A DNA stretch of 64,000 nucleotides from an uncultured Bacteroidales bacterium (GCA_946403215.1 CAMIZG010000003.1:1-64000), one strand, 5' to 3'. Counted from the first letter of the stretch, positions 51,800 to 60,645 are shown. Program-made: numbers and translations. Notes: generated from the sequence alone by a model not told the origin.

Positions 51800-53593
51800 A
51801 TGGATTTTATAGAAGCTATTAACAGGGAGTTCAAATTGTGCTTCTCAAAGAACCAAACTCTCCTTTCGGCAGAGACAACAAATGACATAGATAATGAAAT
51901 TCAAGAATCCATTAAGAATAGGATCCCACGACTTCTAAATGATTGCTTGTCTGATAGTGCATACAAAACAAAAGGATCTGTCGGAGCTGGAAGAGCAACT
52001 AAAACGCCCTGGATCGCTATTCTAGATAAAGATATTACAGTCACAACGCGAGAAGGCGTGTATATTGTATTTCTGTTTTCTTCTGATTGCCAACATGTAT
52101 ATATTACATTAAACCAAGGGACAACTCAGCCTAATCAATTTGGCCCTAGACTGGGGAAAAGAGAAATCAGCAAAAAAGCTCAAGAAATCAGAGAGAATCT
52201 AGCGATCAACAATGACATTCTAAAAAGAGACGGGAAAGCAGATGTTTACGATGAAAGATATCAAGCTGGAGCAATCTATTATACATTATGGGATGTAAAT
52301 GATGATAAAAAAGACAAAGAATTATTAGATTTATATATACAAATATACCAACAATACAAGGCTATGGCTACTCACACAAAAACTACGGCATCTACGGTCG
52401 TTATGTCAAAATATTACAGGTATTTGACGGCATTGCGGACGAAGCCGTTTATGCTGTTGGCGGGTATTTCGGGAACAGGTAAAAGCCGTATCGTGCGCAA
52501 GTTGGCTCAGGCTACCAATCCGAAAGAGTATAAGAACGAAGAGGATCGTTGGAAAGACAACCGACCGGAGAACTTTGAGTTGATCCAAGTCAAACCTAAT
52601 TGGCACAACTCAATGGACGTAGTGGGCTATATGTCCAATATCCCTGCGCCGCATTATGTGTTTACCGTTTTTGTGCGTTTCATCGTCAAAGCATGGCAAC
52701 ATAAGGACACACCGTACTTCCTCTGTCTAGACGAAATGAACCTTGCGCCGGTAGAGGAATACTTTGCAGAGTTCCTGAGTGCCATAGAATCGCGTGCGTG
52801 GGATGAGGAAGGCAATTATACCACAGATCCGATTATTGCGCCGTTCAAAGAGTTTGCCCAAGATGTGCGCGAGGACATGCTCAAACAGTTGCTCGGCGAG
52901 GCTCATCATACGGAAGCCAATCCGCTTGCGATACAGTTCACAGAGAAAGGTCTGACCTTGCCGCCGAACCTCATGGTAATGGGTACTGTCAATATGGATG
53001 AGACTACATTCTCCTTCTCGCGCAAAGTGCTTGACCGCGCTATGTCCGTTGAGATGAATGAAGTCAAATATGATGATTTCCTATCCGGGCAGACCGAGTT
53101 GATGCCTTTGCTGACCGAATGGAATGACAAACTGGTCAACCGTCCGCAGAAAGCGTGTGAGGTACAAGAGCAGATAGACAGTCAGAAGGTGATTGATTAC
53201 CTCAAAGCCGTCAATGAACTGCTGGACAGCACTCCGTTCAAACTTGGTTACCGTGCCGCCAACGAAGCGATATTGTATGTGTCTGCATGTCAGGATTTCG
53301 CAAAAGACGATTTCAATATTGAGAAAGCATTGGACGAGTTTACGCTTATGAAGATTCTGTCACGCATAGAGGGCGATGACAGCCGCCTTGCCATAGACGA
53401 GAAAGACGAGCGTCTGCAAGCGGCAGGTATCGAGGGCAACGCAATGGATGACGGAGAACAGAGCCTCAATCTGCTCAATTGTCTGCGCGCCATCGTGCGG
53501 AAGCATATCGGTCAGGACACAGAGACCGAGAAGAAAATCAACCGTATGTATAACACGCTTCTGCGCGAGCATTTTGTTTCGTACTGGGGATAA
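51800..53593 (+). CDS. mcrB: McrB-like AAA+ GTPase with DUF3578-type N-terminal domain, probably mosaic
   Basis: 597 aa. Residues 2-190 form an MrcB_N/DUF3578-like recognition domain (FGPRLGKREISKKAQEI). The AAA+ core has Walker A GISGTGKS (about residue 222), FLCLDEMNLAPVEEYF (Walker B, about 306) and GTVNMDETT (about 395). DNA is AT-rich like its upstream neighbours until about 52390 and GC-richer after it. The border coincides with the domain junction (MSKYYRYLTALRTKPF follows). McrBC cuts DNA containing modified cytosine. It is 6 nt before mcrC. Confidence 0.88.
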   Translation: MDFIEAINREFKLCFSKNQTLLSAETTNDIDNEIQESIKNRIPRLLNDCLSDSAYKTKGSVGAGRATKTPWIAILDKDITVTTREGVYIVFLFSSDCQHVYITLNQGTTQPNQFGPRLGKREISKKAQEIRENLAINNDILKRDGKADVYDERYQAGAIYYTLWDVNDDKKDKELLDLYIQIYQQYKAMATHTKTTASTVVMSKYYRYLTALRTKPFMLLAGISGTGKSRIVRKLAQATNPKEYKNEEDRWKDNRPENFELIQVKPNWHNSMDVVGYMSNIPAPHYVFTVFVRFIVKAWQHKDTPYFLCLDEMNLAPVEEYFAEFLSAIESRAWDEEGNYTTDPIIAPFKEFAQDVREDMLKQLLGEAHHTEANPLAIQFTEKGLTLPPNLMVMGTVNMDETTFSFSRKVLDRAMSVEMNEVKYDDFLSGQTELMPLLTEWNDKLVNRPQKACEVQEQIDSQKVIDYLKAVNELLDSTPFKLGYRAANEAILYVSACQDFAKDDFNIEKALDEFTLMKILSRIEGDDSRLAIDEKDERLQAAGIEGNAMDDGEQSLNLLNCLRAIVRKHIGQDTETEKKINRMYNTLLREHFVSYWG

Positions 53594-53599
53594 GCGCAC

Positions 53600-55828
53600 A
53601 TGGCAACCGGCAGCCTGAATATGTTCGAGGTGGCGAATGACGATGTACGCATCCGTTTTTCCTGTCTGTCCGCGTCTGACCGAATCAGTCGCGCGATGAA
53701 GAACATGCGCATCGGCGAAGATGACAGCCGTTTGCAGGCGGAGTTCTCATCAACGCAGGCGGATGTGCGTTTTCGTTTTGACGGCGAAGAGCAAAGCGGC
53801 AGCGTGACACGCGAGGCGGTGTTCTTTGAGAATACGTCTTACCCGACACTGATAGAGGCGCAGTCCGGTGTGAGCAATCTCAAACTATGGTTCTCCAACT
53901 CGCCGCGTGAACGCAGTCTGAGTGCGGACGGGAATCTGCTGTACGGCGCAGTCAGTTTCGGGAACCAGGTAGGCAAGGCGGACATCTGTCTGTCGTACGA
54001 CAAGGACAAGCGGCATCAGACACTGCGGTTCACGACCGAGGTGCTAAGTTACAAGATGGACTACCGCTCTGACATGAAGAGCATCATCCGCGACATTGAG
54101 CAGGAATACAGTATGCTGTCGTTTGCGTTCATGCGCGAGACGTATCTGAATTTCCGCACGCAGCAAGGGCAGTCCACGGACCTGATATGGTGGCAGATAT
54201 TTCGCGCGTGCTATCAGGACATACTGAATGCCTGCAGGCAGATCATCCAAGCACCGCGTCACCGTCTGCATCCGGAAGTGCGATACGAGCGTGCGGAAAG
54301 GCTGCGGATGCTGACACCGGACATGGAGAACGAATATGCGAACTTCCGCAACGAGCCCAATCATCTGTACCGCACGACCGAGCTATGCCATACCAACGAT
54401 ACAGTAGAGAACCGTTTTCTGAAGTTTGTGATGAACGAGCTGCTGAGCCGTTTTCTGGTGGTGAGCGGACATATACGCAACACGTCACGTTCGACGCGTC
54501 TGGAGACAGAACTGCGGGAGATGGAGGAGAACCTGCAACGGATAGTGCGTCATCCGTTCTTCCGCAACATAGAGCAGTTCAGAGGGTTTGCGCAAGATTC
54601 GCTGGTGATGAAACGCGCGAACGGCTACCGCACCGTTTATCAGAAATGGATAGAGCTGCTGTGCGGCTATGAACTGGAAGAGGGCGTCAACCAACTGGAG
54701 ACCAAAGATATATCCGCGCTGTATGAAATTTGGTGTTTCCTGAAAGTGAAGAATATTGTGGAGGATATTCTCGGGGAGAAAGCGGAGGCACGCTATCGCG
54801 GAAAGAAACTGACGCCGCAGTTTGTGCGCGACCTGAGTTGGGGCACGCAGTCGGAAGTGACATTCGTGCGGACAGAGGACGGCGTGGAACTGGCGTCGGT
54901 GATGTACAATGCGCCTGTTGAGGAAGACGAAGCTCGCGCGGAATCGGCCATACGCGGCACTACGAGTTTTACCACGAACCAAAGGCCGGACATCGTGCTG
55001 CGACTGACCAAACGGCAGCGGGATATTCAATATACATTCCTTTTTGATGCCAAATACCGGATAGACGACGAGCGGAAGGACGGTCAGGATGTGCCGCCGA
55101 CCGATGCAATCAATCAGATGCACCGCTACCGCGACGCCATCTATTACGTGGACAGGGAAAACAACAAGCCCAAGCGCGAGGTGATTGGCGGCTATGTGCT
55201 GTTCCCCGGCAACTACACCAAAGAGGAATATGAGCAGTCGTACTACCATCAGTCGGCAGAGAAAGTGGGTATCGGTGCATTCCCATTGCGGCCTGCGCAT
55301 GAGAGTGGTGAAGGCGATTTGCTGTTGGCTCCCGCTGACAGCGAACAGGCTTTGCGGAAGCAGATAGAGGCTTGGCTGCGCAGCAAACGGATGCTGTCGG
55401 AGTTGTACAAGAAATCGATTCCGCAGCATGGACTGTCGTACGAGAACCCGGATGCGGTTGTTCTGGTCAATTATGCCACCGCTGCCAAACGCAGTGTGAT
55501 GGAACGTGCAGGCTTATGCTATCTGCGTACCGGTGAGGACAAAGGCGCGATTGAGATGACGCGGGATGCTGTCAGTGCGCGGTATGTGCTGCTGCATAAC
55601 GGCAAGGGGGGCACGCTGTACAAACTGAAAGGCAAAGGACCGCGTTTCTGGTCCAAAGCCGACTTGGAAAAGAAAGGCTTCGCGGATCTGGGGCATGACT
55701 ATTATCTGGTGTATGAGTTTGACACGAGCAAGTCTGCCGAGTATCCGAATCTGCCGTCCCTGGCACGTGGCAAGCAAACAACGTCGCCGTGGTTCGCCAC
55801 ATGGGAAGTGCTGATGGAGAGGAAGTAG
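53600..55828 (+). CDS. mcrC: McrC-like restriction subunit with DUF2357 and PD-(D/E)XK domain
   Basis: 742 aa. A long N-terminal beta and helical region of the DUF2357 type (FENTSYPTLIEAQ early on), then a nuclease-like core: RPDIVLRL near residue 462 and YTFLFDAKYRI near 482 give a PD...DAK form of the motif. Its C-terminal part has GGYVLFPGNY. This is the long McrC form, and it partners the preceding McrB. Confidence 0.82.
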   Translation: MATGSLNMFEVANDDVRIRFSCLSASDRISRAMKNMRIGEDDSRLQAEFSSTQADVRFRFDGEEQSGSVTREAVFFENTSYPTLIEAQSGVSNLKLWFSNSPRERSLSADGNLLYGAVSFGNQVGKADICLSYDKDKRHQTLRFTTEVLSYKMDYRSDMKSIIRDIEQEYSMLSFAFMRETYLNFRTQQGQSTDLIWWQIFRACYQDILNACRQIIQAPRHRLHPEVRYERAERLRMLTPDMENEYANFRNEPNHLYRTTELCHTNDTVENRFLKFVMNELLSRFLVVSGHIRNTSRSTRLETELREMEENLQRIVRHPFFRNIEQFRGFAQDSLVMKRANGYRTVYQKWIELLCGYELEEGVNQLETKDISALYEIWCFLKVKNIVEDILGEKAEARYRGKKLTPQFVRDLSWGTQSEVTFVRTEDGVELASVMYNAPVEEDEARAESAIRGTTSFTTNQRPDIVLRLTKRQRDIQYTFLFDAKYRIDDERKDGQDVPPTDAINQMHRYRDAIYYVDRENNKPKREVIGGYVLFPGNYTKEEYEQSYYHQSAEKVGIGAFPLRPAHESGEGDLLLAPADSEQALRKQIEAWLRSKRMLSELYKKSIPQHGLSYENPDAVVLVNYATAAKRSVMERAGLCYLRTGEDKGAIEMTRDAVSARYVLLHNGKGGTLYKLKGKGPRFWSKADLEKKGFADLGHDYYLVYEFDTSKSAEYPNLPSLARGKQTTSPWFATWEVLMERK

Positions 55829-55853
55829 AATAGAAGAAAAAAGAATACAAGAT

Positions 55854-57476
55854 ATGTATAAATTTAAGGTATTCATAAGCAGTGTTCAAGCGGAATTCGC
55901 GTCAGAGCGGATAAAAATCTATGATTTTATTCGTAATGATGAGTTGATGAGTCAGTACTTTGATCCTTTCATCTTTGAACGAATACCGTCACAAGACCGG
56001 AATCCAAAGCAGTTATACAAAGAAGAGGCTGCTAAGAGTCAGGTCTATCTGCTTTTTATCGGTCAGGAATATGGTAATGCTCAACCGGGAGAACTATCAC
56101 CGACCGAACAAGAATACCAAGCTGCAGGAGAGGGGAACGCATATCGGATAGCGTTTATTAAAGATATGGATGGGCTTCAACGCGACACTCGCGAGGAGCA
56201 ATTCTTCCGCAAAGTACAAAGTGAACTTTCGTATCGCCCATTTTCCAATTATGCCGTATTAGAGTCTTTGGTGAAACAATCTTTGATTGCTTACCTGAAA
56301 TATAAAGGCATTATACAGACACTGAATTTAGATGAACAGACCCGTGAAAGGGTATCTATGGCGGATATTGACCCGCAAAAAGTACGTTCGTTTGTTCATC
56401 AAGCGCGCATGAAACGAGGATTTCCATTATCGGAAGAAGAAACACCGGAGAATGTATTGACACATCTGCGGTTGCTGCGAAATGGCGTTCCATGCAACGG
56501 AGCTTTGCTCCTGTTTGCCAACGATCCCCAGTATTTCTTCCCGACAGCTGTAGTTAAATGCGCTTGGTTCTTAGGGGACGAAGCTATCAAGCCCATTGAG
56601 GATTACAAGACTTTTGATGGCGGTATTGCAGACCAAATCAACCAAGCCACAAGTTGGGTCATATCCAAACTATCTTTACGATATGGGCAACGCAACAAAG
56701 AGGTGCAGACTGAGACAGAGTTTGAAATACCGCGTTCGGTCATCTACGAAACAATTGTGAATGCAGTTGTTCACCGTGATTATAATAGCACCGGAAGTGT
56801 TCAAGTAACTGTAACGCGTAATCGTATCATTGTTCGTAATCCGGGCACTCTGCCTGTAGAATTGACGAAGGCGGATTTGATGAAGGAACATGGGTCATAT
56901 CCGCATAATCCATTGGTGGCAGAAGTGATGTTTCAAGCAGGTTATATCGAGAAATACGGGACCGGTATAACAGAAAATATCCGTAAGATGCAAGAGGCAC
57001 ATTTGCTGGCTCCAGATATAGACCTTAGTGCAGAATTTGTTACTACTATCTGGCGAGAAAATGAGGCAACTTCAGTTCCTAATGATGCAACTTCAGATTC
57101 TTATGATGCAACTTCAGCTACAAATGGGGCAACTTCGGCTGCAAATAGGGCAACTTCAGCTACAAATAGGGCAACTTCAGCTACAAATGGGGCAACTTCA
57201 CCTTTAGATGAGAATAAACGTATTATTGACGGAATTATAGTTAAGAAGGTGAAAGCGAAGATGACTTCTGAAGAATTGATTGCATGTATTGTTGAAGCTT
57301 GTATTGTAGAACATTCAGTGGATGAATTAGGTGCTCTTCTCAACAAAACCTCAAAATACTTGAGCGACAGATTTATCCCTCAATTAGTAGAAGATGGAAT
57401 TCTTCTGCCAACAAAGCCTCGTCATAGTCCGGGACAAACATACATTACTAATCCGAAATATAAGAACACAAAATAG
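55854..57476 (+). CDS. DUF4062 and RecG-like ATP-binding protein
   Basis: 540 aa. N-terminal DUF4062 (KVFISSVQAEFASER, LYKEEAAKSQVYLLFIGQEYG, PTEQEYQ). A winged-helix or RecG-C-like ATP-binding domain of the AlbA/HATPase_c_4 group follows: VIYETIVNAVVHRDYN, VRNPGTLP, GYIEKYGTG. A 7-fold Ala-Thr-Ser repeat of 21 bp lies at 57066-57212, before a C-terminal helical domain. It starts 25 nt after mcrC and shares its transcript. A signalling or defence role is inferred from DUF4062, which also occurs in STAND-type proteins. Confidence 0.78.
   Translation: MYKFKVFISSVQAEFASERIKIYDFIRNDELMSQYFDPFIFERIPSQDRNPKQLYKEEAAKSQVYLLFIGQEYGNAQPGELSPTEQEYQAAGEGNAYRIAFIKDMDGLQRDTREEQFFRKVQSELSYRPFSNYAVLESLVKQSLIAYLKYKGIIQTLNLDEQTRERVSMADIDPQKVRSFVHQARMKRGFPLSEEETPENVLTHLRLLRNGVPCNGALLLFANDPQYFFPTAVVKCAWFLGDEAIKPIEDYKTFDGGIADQINQATSWVISKLSLRYGQRNKEVQTETEFEIPRSVIYETIVNAVVHRDYNSTGSVQVTVTRNRIIVRNPGTLPVELTKADLMKEHGSYPHNPLVAEVMFQAGYIEKYGTGITENIRKMQEAHLLAPDIDLSAEFVTTIWRENEATSVPNDATSDSYDATSATNGATSAANRATSATNRATSATNGATSPLDENKRIIDGIIVKKVKAKMTSEELIACIVEACIVEHSVDELGALLNKTSKYLSDRFIPQLVEDGILLPTKPRHSPGQTYITNPKYKNTK
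57066..57212 (+). repeat. 21-bp tandem repeat, 7 copies
   Basis: Each unit starts GCAACTTC(A/G) and encodes ATSxxxx. Units start at 57066, 57087, 57108, 57129, 57150, 57171 and 57192. A length-variable linker between the ATPase-like part and the C-terminal domain. Confidence 0.9.
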
Positions 57477-57620
57477 GTAGAAGAAACATCCAAGTAACTT
57501 TTATTTGCAGAGTAAATCCATTTACCACATAATATGCTTATTATCTGTGATTTTTTATTTGCAGAGCTATGCCATTTCAAAATATGTAGCATATAGAAGA
57601 TAGGTAAAATTGCTGTAACT

Positions 57621-58058
57621 ATGCCCGACGTACTGACACCTACCCAACGCCATCGCTGCATGTCGCACATACGCAGCAAGGCGACGAAGCCGGAGATGGC
57701 GGTCCGACGGTGGCTTTGGGCGCACGGATATAGGTATAGGCTGAATGTGAAAAGTGTGCCCGGCAAGCCGGACATAGTGATGCGGAAGTACAGGACGGCG
57801 ATATTTGTCAACGGCTGCTTCTGGCACGGACATGAAGGATGCAGGATGTTTGTGATGCCCAAGAGCAATACAGCATTCTGGAAAGAAAAGATCGAACATA
57901 ACCGGGAACGCGATAACAGGAACTACCAGTTGCTGATAAGTGCCGGTTGGCAGGTGATAGTGCTTTGGCAATGCAAACTCACAAAAGACAAATTGGAAAA
58001 TACCATGCAGTCCGTTGCCGTGGCGCTGAATGAAAACTACTTGAGAACAGTCAAATAA
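57621..58058 (+). CDS. vsr: Very-short-patch mismatch endonuclease Vsr
   Basis: 145 aa. Vsr fold with MSHIRSKATKPEMAVR at the start, GKPDIVMRKYRTAIFVNGCFWHGH in the centre (catalytic Asp and metal ligands), and GWQVIVLWQC. It nicks at T:G mismatches that arise from deamination of 5-methylcytosine and so goes with a C5-methyltransferase. The methyltransferase here is at 47113, 10 kb away; a second is truncated at 51613. Confidence 0.93.
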   Translation: MPDVLTPTQRHRCMSHIRSKATKPEMAVRRWLWAHGYRYRLNVKSVPGKPDIVMRKYRTAIFVNGCFWHGHEGCRMFVMPKSNTAFWKEKIEHNRERDNRNYQLLISAGWQVIVLWQCKLTKDKLENTMQSVAVALNENYLRTVK

Positions 58059-58061
58059 CCT

Positions 58062-58178
58062 ATGCACATCTACGTTGCGTCCTCTTGGAGGAATACATAT
58101 TATCCCGAAGTAGTCACCGCTTTGCGTGTGGCAGGGCATGATGTATACGATTTTCGCAATCCACCATCGTGTTCATGA
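58062..58178 (+). pseudogene. N-terminal 38-aa stub of a nucleoside-deoxyribosyltransferase-like gene
   Basis: MHIYVASSWRNTYYPEVVTA and LRVAGHDVYDFRNP follow the start of nucleoside 2-deoxyribosyltransferase-like phage and defence proteins, which are normally about 130-140 aa. The frame ends in TGA after 38 codons. It starts 3 nt after vsr. Confidence 0.55.
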
Positions 58179-58201
58179 GAACGTGCAGATACTGAAATAA
58201 A

Positions 58202-58230
58202 CCCCGAAAGTTGTTGTCTAACTTTCGGGG
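58202..58230. terminator. Terminator closing the defence island
   Basis: 11-bp perfect stem (arm CCCCGAAAGTT), 7-nt loop. Convergent site for the island and the minus-strand lipoprotein. Confidence 0.85.
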
Positions 58231-58276
58231 CTTATTCATTATGCACTCTTTTGGAATAAATACCTATCAGGAATGA

Positions 58277-58687
58277 TTACTTGTCTTCACAGACAAAGGT
58301 GTATGTGCACAACTGGTGCTCCTCGCTGCTGCCATAGCAGTAAACCATAGAGATGGTTACGCCCTTCAGCGCCAGAGGCAAGGAAAGTTTAGAGCGGTCC
58401 TTGTCCACAGCCTGGCAGCACTTCTTGAAGATAGCTTCGGCTTTCTTGTTGCAGGCATTCACCTCACCATTCAGCAGATAGTTATGGCTGGATAACAATG
58501 TGAATCCCTCTTTCTCGAAATCCTTCTCGATGGCATTGCGCAGGATATCCATGTTGTCAAAGAAATCCCCCATGTTAATCGAGTAAATAACATCACCACG
58601 CTGTTCAGGCTTGCATGATGTCATGGTGTTTGCTACAACCAATACAGCTACTACAGCAAAAATGCTGAAAATCAGTTTTTTAAACAT
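58277..58687 (-). CDS. Lipoprotein of unknown function
   Basis: 136 aa with a signal peptide and lipobox-like TSC (Cys about residue 25). The mature part has six further cysteines (NACNKK, KKCCQAV, YCYG, LCTYTFVC), which may form disulfides. It is read from its own promoter at 58742-58773. No family recognised. Confidence 0.7.
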   Translation of the reverse strand: MFKKLIFSIFAVVAVLVVANTMTSCKPEQRGDVIYSINMGDFFDNMDILRNAIEKDFEKEGFTLLSSHNYLLNGEVNACNKKAEAIFKKCCQAVDKDRSKLSLPLALKGVTISMVYCYGSSEEHQLCTYTFVCEDK

Positions 58688-58741
58688 AAGAACAAATGTA
58701 TTAAGTGTTAATTAATGCTTGCGAATCATCATTCGTGGCTG

Positions 58742-58773
58742 CAAAGATAATAAAATTTTCTGACAAATGCAAA
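58742..58773 (-). promoter_or_regulatory. Promoter of the lipoprotein gene
   Basis: On the minus strand TTTG (58773-58770), 20 nt, TATCTTTG (58749-58742). Confidence 0.85.
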
Positions 58774-58800
58774 TAAATTCTGCAATTTTTCTTCGGGATA

Positions 58801-58832
58801 TTTGCAAAAGTCGATTTTTTTTCGTAACTTTG
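58801..58832 (+). promoter_or_regulatory. Orphan promoter facing tRNA-Lys
   Basis: TTTG at 58801-58804 and TAACTTTG at 58825-58832 with 20 nt between. No credible gene follows before the antisense side of tRNA-Lys at 58955. Confidence 0.75.
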
Positions 58833-58927
58833 CAGGCGCAAAGTTTTTTGAACACAAAGCTAACGATCACACAAACGGTAAGCTGCAGATTCAGGAATGA
58901 TGAACAGATCAGTACGCATAGGAAACA

Positions 58928-58952
58928 AAAAAAGCAGCGATCACTCGCTGCT
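58928..58952 (-). terminator. Terminator of tRNA-Lys
   Basis: Stem AGCAGCGA/TCGCTGCT followed, on the minus strand, by a T-run, 3 nt past the tRNA 3' end. Confidence 0.85.
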
Positions 58953-58954
58953 CG

Positions 58955-59027
58955 TGAACCAGCTGGGGCTCGAACCCAGGACCCCATCCTTAAAAGGGAT
59001 GTGCTCTACCTGCTGAGCTACTGATTC
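58955..59027 (-). tRNA. tRNA-Lys (anticodon TTT)
   Basis: 73 nt cloverleaf: acceptor GAATCAG pairs with CTGGTTC (one T-G), anticodon loop CTTTTAA with TTT, T-arm GGGTTCGAGCCC, discriminator A. CCA is not encoded. Its 3' end points towards the island. Confidence 0.95.
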
Positions 59028-59168
59028 TCGCCTTCAGCAAATGTTGCTTCCGGATGCCGCCGGGCGGCATAAAGCGCAACATTGCTTCGGCTCTCCCCAC
59101 CAAAACGTTGCTTGCGCAAGTTTTGTCGGGGACCCCGGATAAACGGGGGCGTTTGCGCAAAGCGAATG

Positions 59169-59200
59169 CAAAGGTACGACAAATTTATGGTTTATCCAAA
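59169..59200 (-). promoter_or_regulatory. Promoter of tRNA-Lys
   Basis: On the minus strand TTTG (59200-59197), 20 nt, TACCTTTG (59176-59169). A leader of about 140 nt with GC-rich hairpins lies before the tRNA. Confidence 0.8.
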
Positions 59201-59238
59201 TTATAGATGCCATAGGCGCATAAAAACTAAATATATTT

Positions 59239-60645
59239 ATGGATTTTGCTAACTACACACGTCGAAAAACAAGTACAACACACGTCGGAAAGCTTAGTAT
59301 AGGCTCTGCCTACCCTATCCGCATCCAGACGATGGCGAACACCTCGACCAACGACATCGAGGGCTGTGTGGCACAGGCTATGCGCTGCCGCGAGGCGGGG
59401 GCCGAACTGCTGCGGTACACCACGCAGGGAGTGCGCGAGGTGGAGAGTCTGCGTCTGATACACGAGCTGTTGCAGCCAAGGGTGGACGACTCATTGCCCC
59501 TGGTGGCCGATGTGCATTTCCAGGCCAATGTGGCGGACGAGGCGGCGAAGGTGGTCGAGAAAGTGCGCATCAACCCGGGCAACTACATCGACCCGGCGCG
59601 TAAGTTCAAGCACATCGACTACACCGACGAGGAGTATGCCGCCGAGCTGCAGCGTCTGCGCGAACGGTTCACCGCGTTCCTGCATATATGCCGCGAGCAC
59701 AAGACGGCCGTCCGCCTGGGCGTGAACCACGGCAGCCTGTCGGACCGCATCATGTCGCGCTACGGCGACACGCCCGCCGGCATGGTGGAGAGCGTGATGG
59801 AGTTTCTGCGTGTGGCAGTGGACGAGCGCTTCACGGATATTGTTATCTCCATCAAGGCGTCCAACACCCGCGTAATGGTCGATACCGTGCGGCTGTTAGT
59901 CAGGCAGATGGACCGGGAGCAGATGGCGTTCCCGCTGCACCTGGGCGTGACCGAAGCCGGCGAGGGCGAGGACGGACGTATCAAGTCGGCGGTAGGCATA
60001 GGCGCGCTGCTCGCTGATGGCATAGGCGACACGATCCGCGTATCGCTGTCCGAAGCACCCGAGGCGGAGATACCCGTGGCACGCGCGCTGCGCGACTACT
60101 TCGCCGACCCGCAATCACCGCGATACAATGGCGTCGGTGCAATGGTGACGGACGGGACAGTGCGTTACGCATCGGAGGTGGACGACCGGGCACTGTTCCA
60201 GTTGCAGGCGGCCGCAGAGTGCGGACGGCTGCTGTGGGACAACGATGCCAAGCTGATTGAACTGCGTAACCCGCACTTCAGCGCCGACGAACTGGAGAGG
60301 CTGGGCAAGGATATCCTGCAGGCGGCAGGCGTGATGCGCTACAAGACAGAGTTCGTGTCCTGCCCGGGCTGCGGACGTACCCTGTTCGGACTGGAAGAGA
60401 CGATAGCAGCCATCAAGGCCGCCTTCCGCGAAGCGGAAAAGACGCACCCCGAACTGCGCACACTGAAGATAGGAATCATGGGATGCATAGTCAACGGACC
60501 GGGCGAGATGGCAGATGCCGACTACGGATACGTGGGCGCGGCACGCGGAAAGGTCAGCCTGTACAAGAACAAGACATGCATCCGCATGAACATCCCACAG
60601 GAGCAGGCCGTGCAGACACTGATTGACTATATAGTGAAAGAGTGA
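59239..60645 (+). CDS. ispG: 4-hydroxy-3-methylbut-2-enyl diphosphate synthase IspG
   Basis: 468 aa 4Fe-4S enzyme of the methylerythritol phosphate pathway. RIQTMANTSTND at the start, TIM-barrel core with ADVHFQANVADEAAK, and the C-terminal cluster domain with CPGCGRTLF and GIMGCIVNGPGE. Most bacteria have about 370 residues; Bacteroidetes usually have about 600 because of a large inserted domain. This one is between, with a reduced insert. The product leads on to isoprenoids. Confidence 0.95.
   Translation: MDFANYTRRKTSTTHVGKLSIGSAYPIRIQTMANTSTNDIEGCVAQAMRCREAGAELLRYTTQGVREVESLRLIHELLQPRVDDSLPLVADVHFQANVADEAAKVVEKVRINPGNYIDPARKFKHIDYTDEEYAAELQRLRERFTAFLHICREHKTAVRLGVNHGSLSDRIMSRYGDTPAGMVESVMEFLRVAVDERFTDIVISIKASNTRVMVDTVRLLVRQMDREQMAFPLHLGVTEAGEGEDGRIKSAVGIGALLADGIGDTIRVSLSEAPEAEIPVARALRDYFADPQSPRYNGVGAMVTDGTVRYASEVDDRALFQLQAAAECGRLLWDNDAKLIELRNPHFSADELERLGKDILQAAGVMRYKTEFVSCPGCGRTLFGLEETIAAIKAAFREAEKTHPELRTLKIGIMGCIVNGPGEMADADYGYVGAARGKVSLYKNKTCIRMNIPQEQAVQTLIDYIVKE

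Noticed and set aside
58767..59024. An 85-codon plus-strand frame across the antisense of tRNA-Lys
   Set aside because: Its start lies upstream of the promoter at 58801, and half of it is reverse tRNA sequence.
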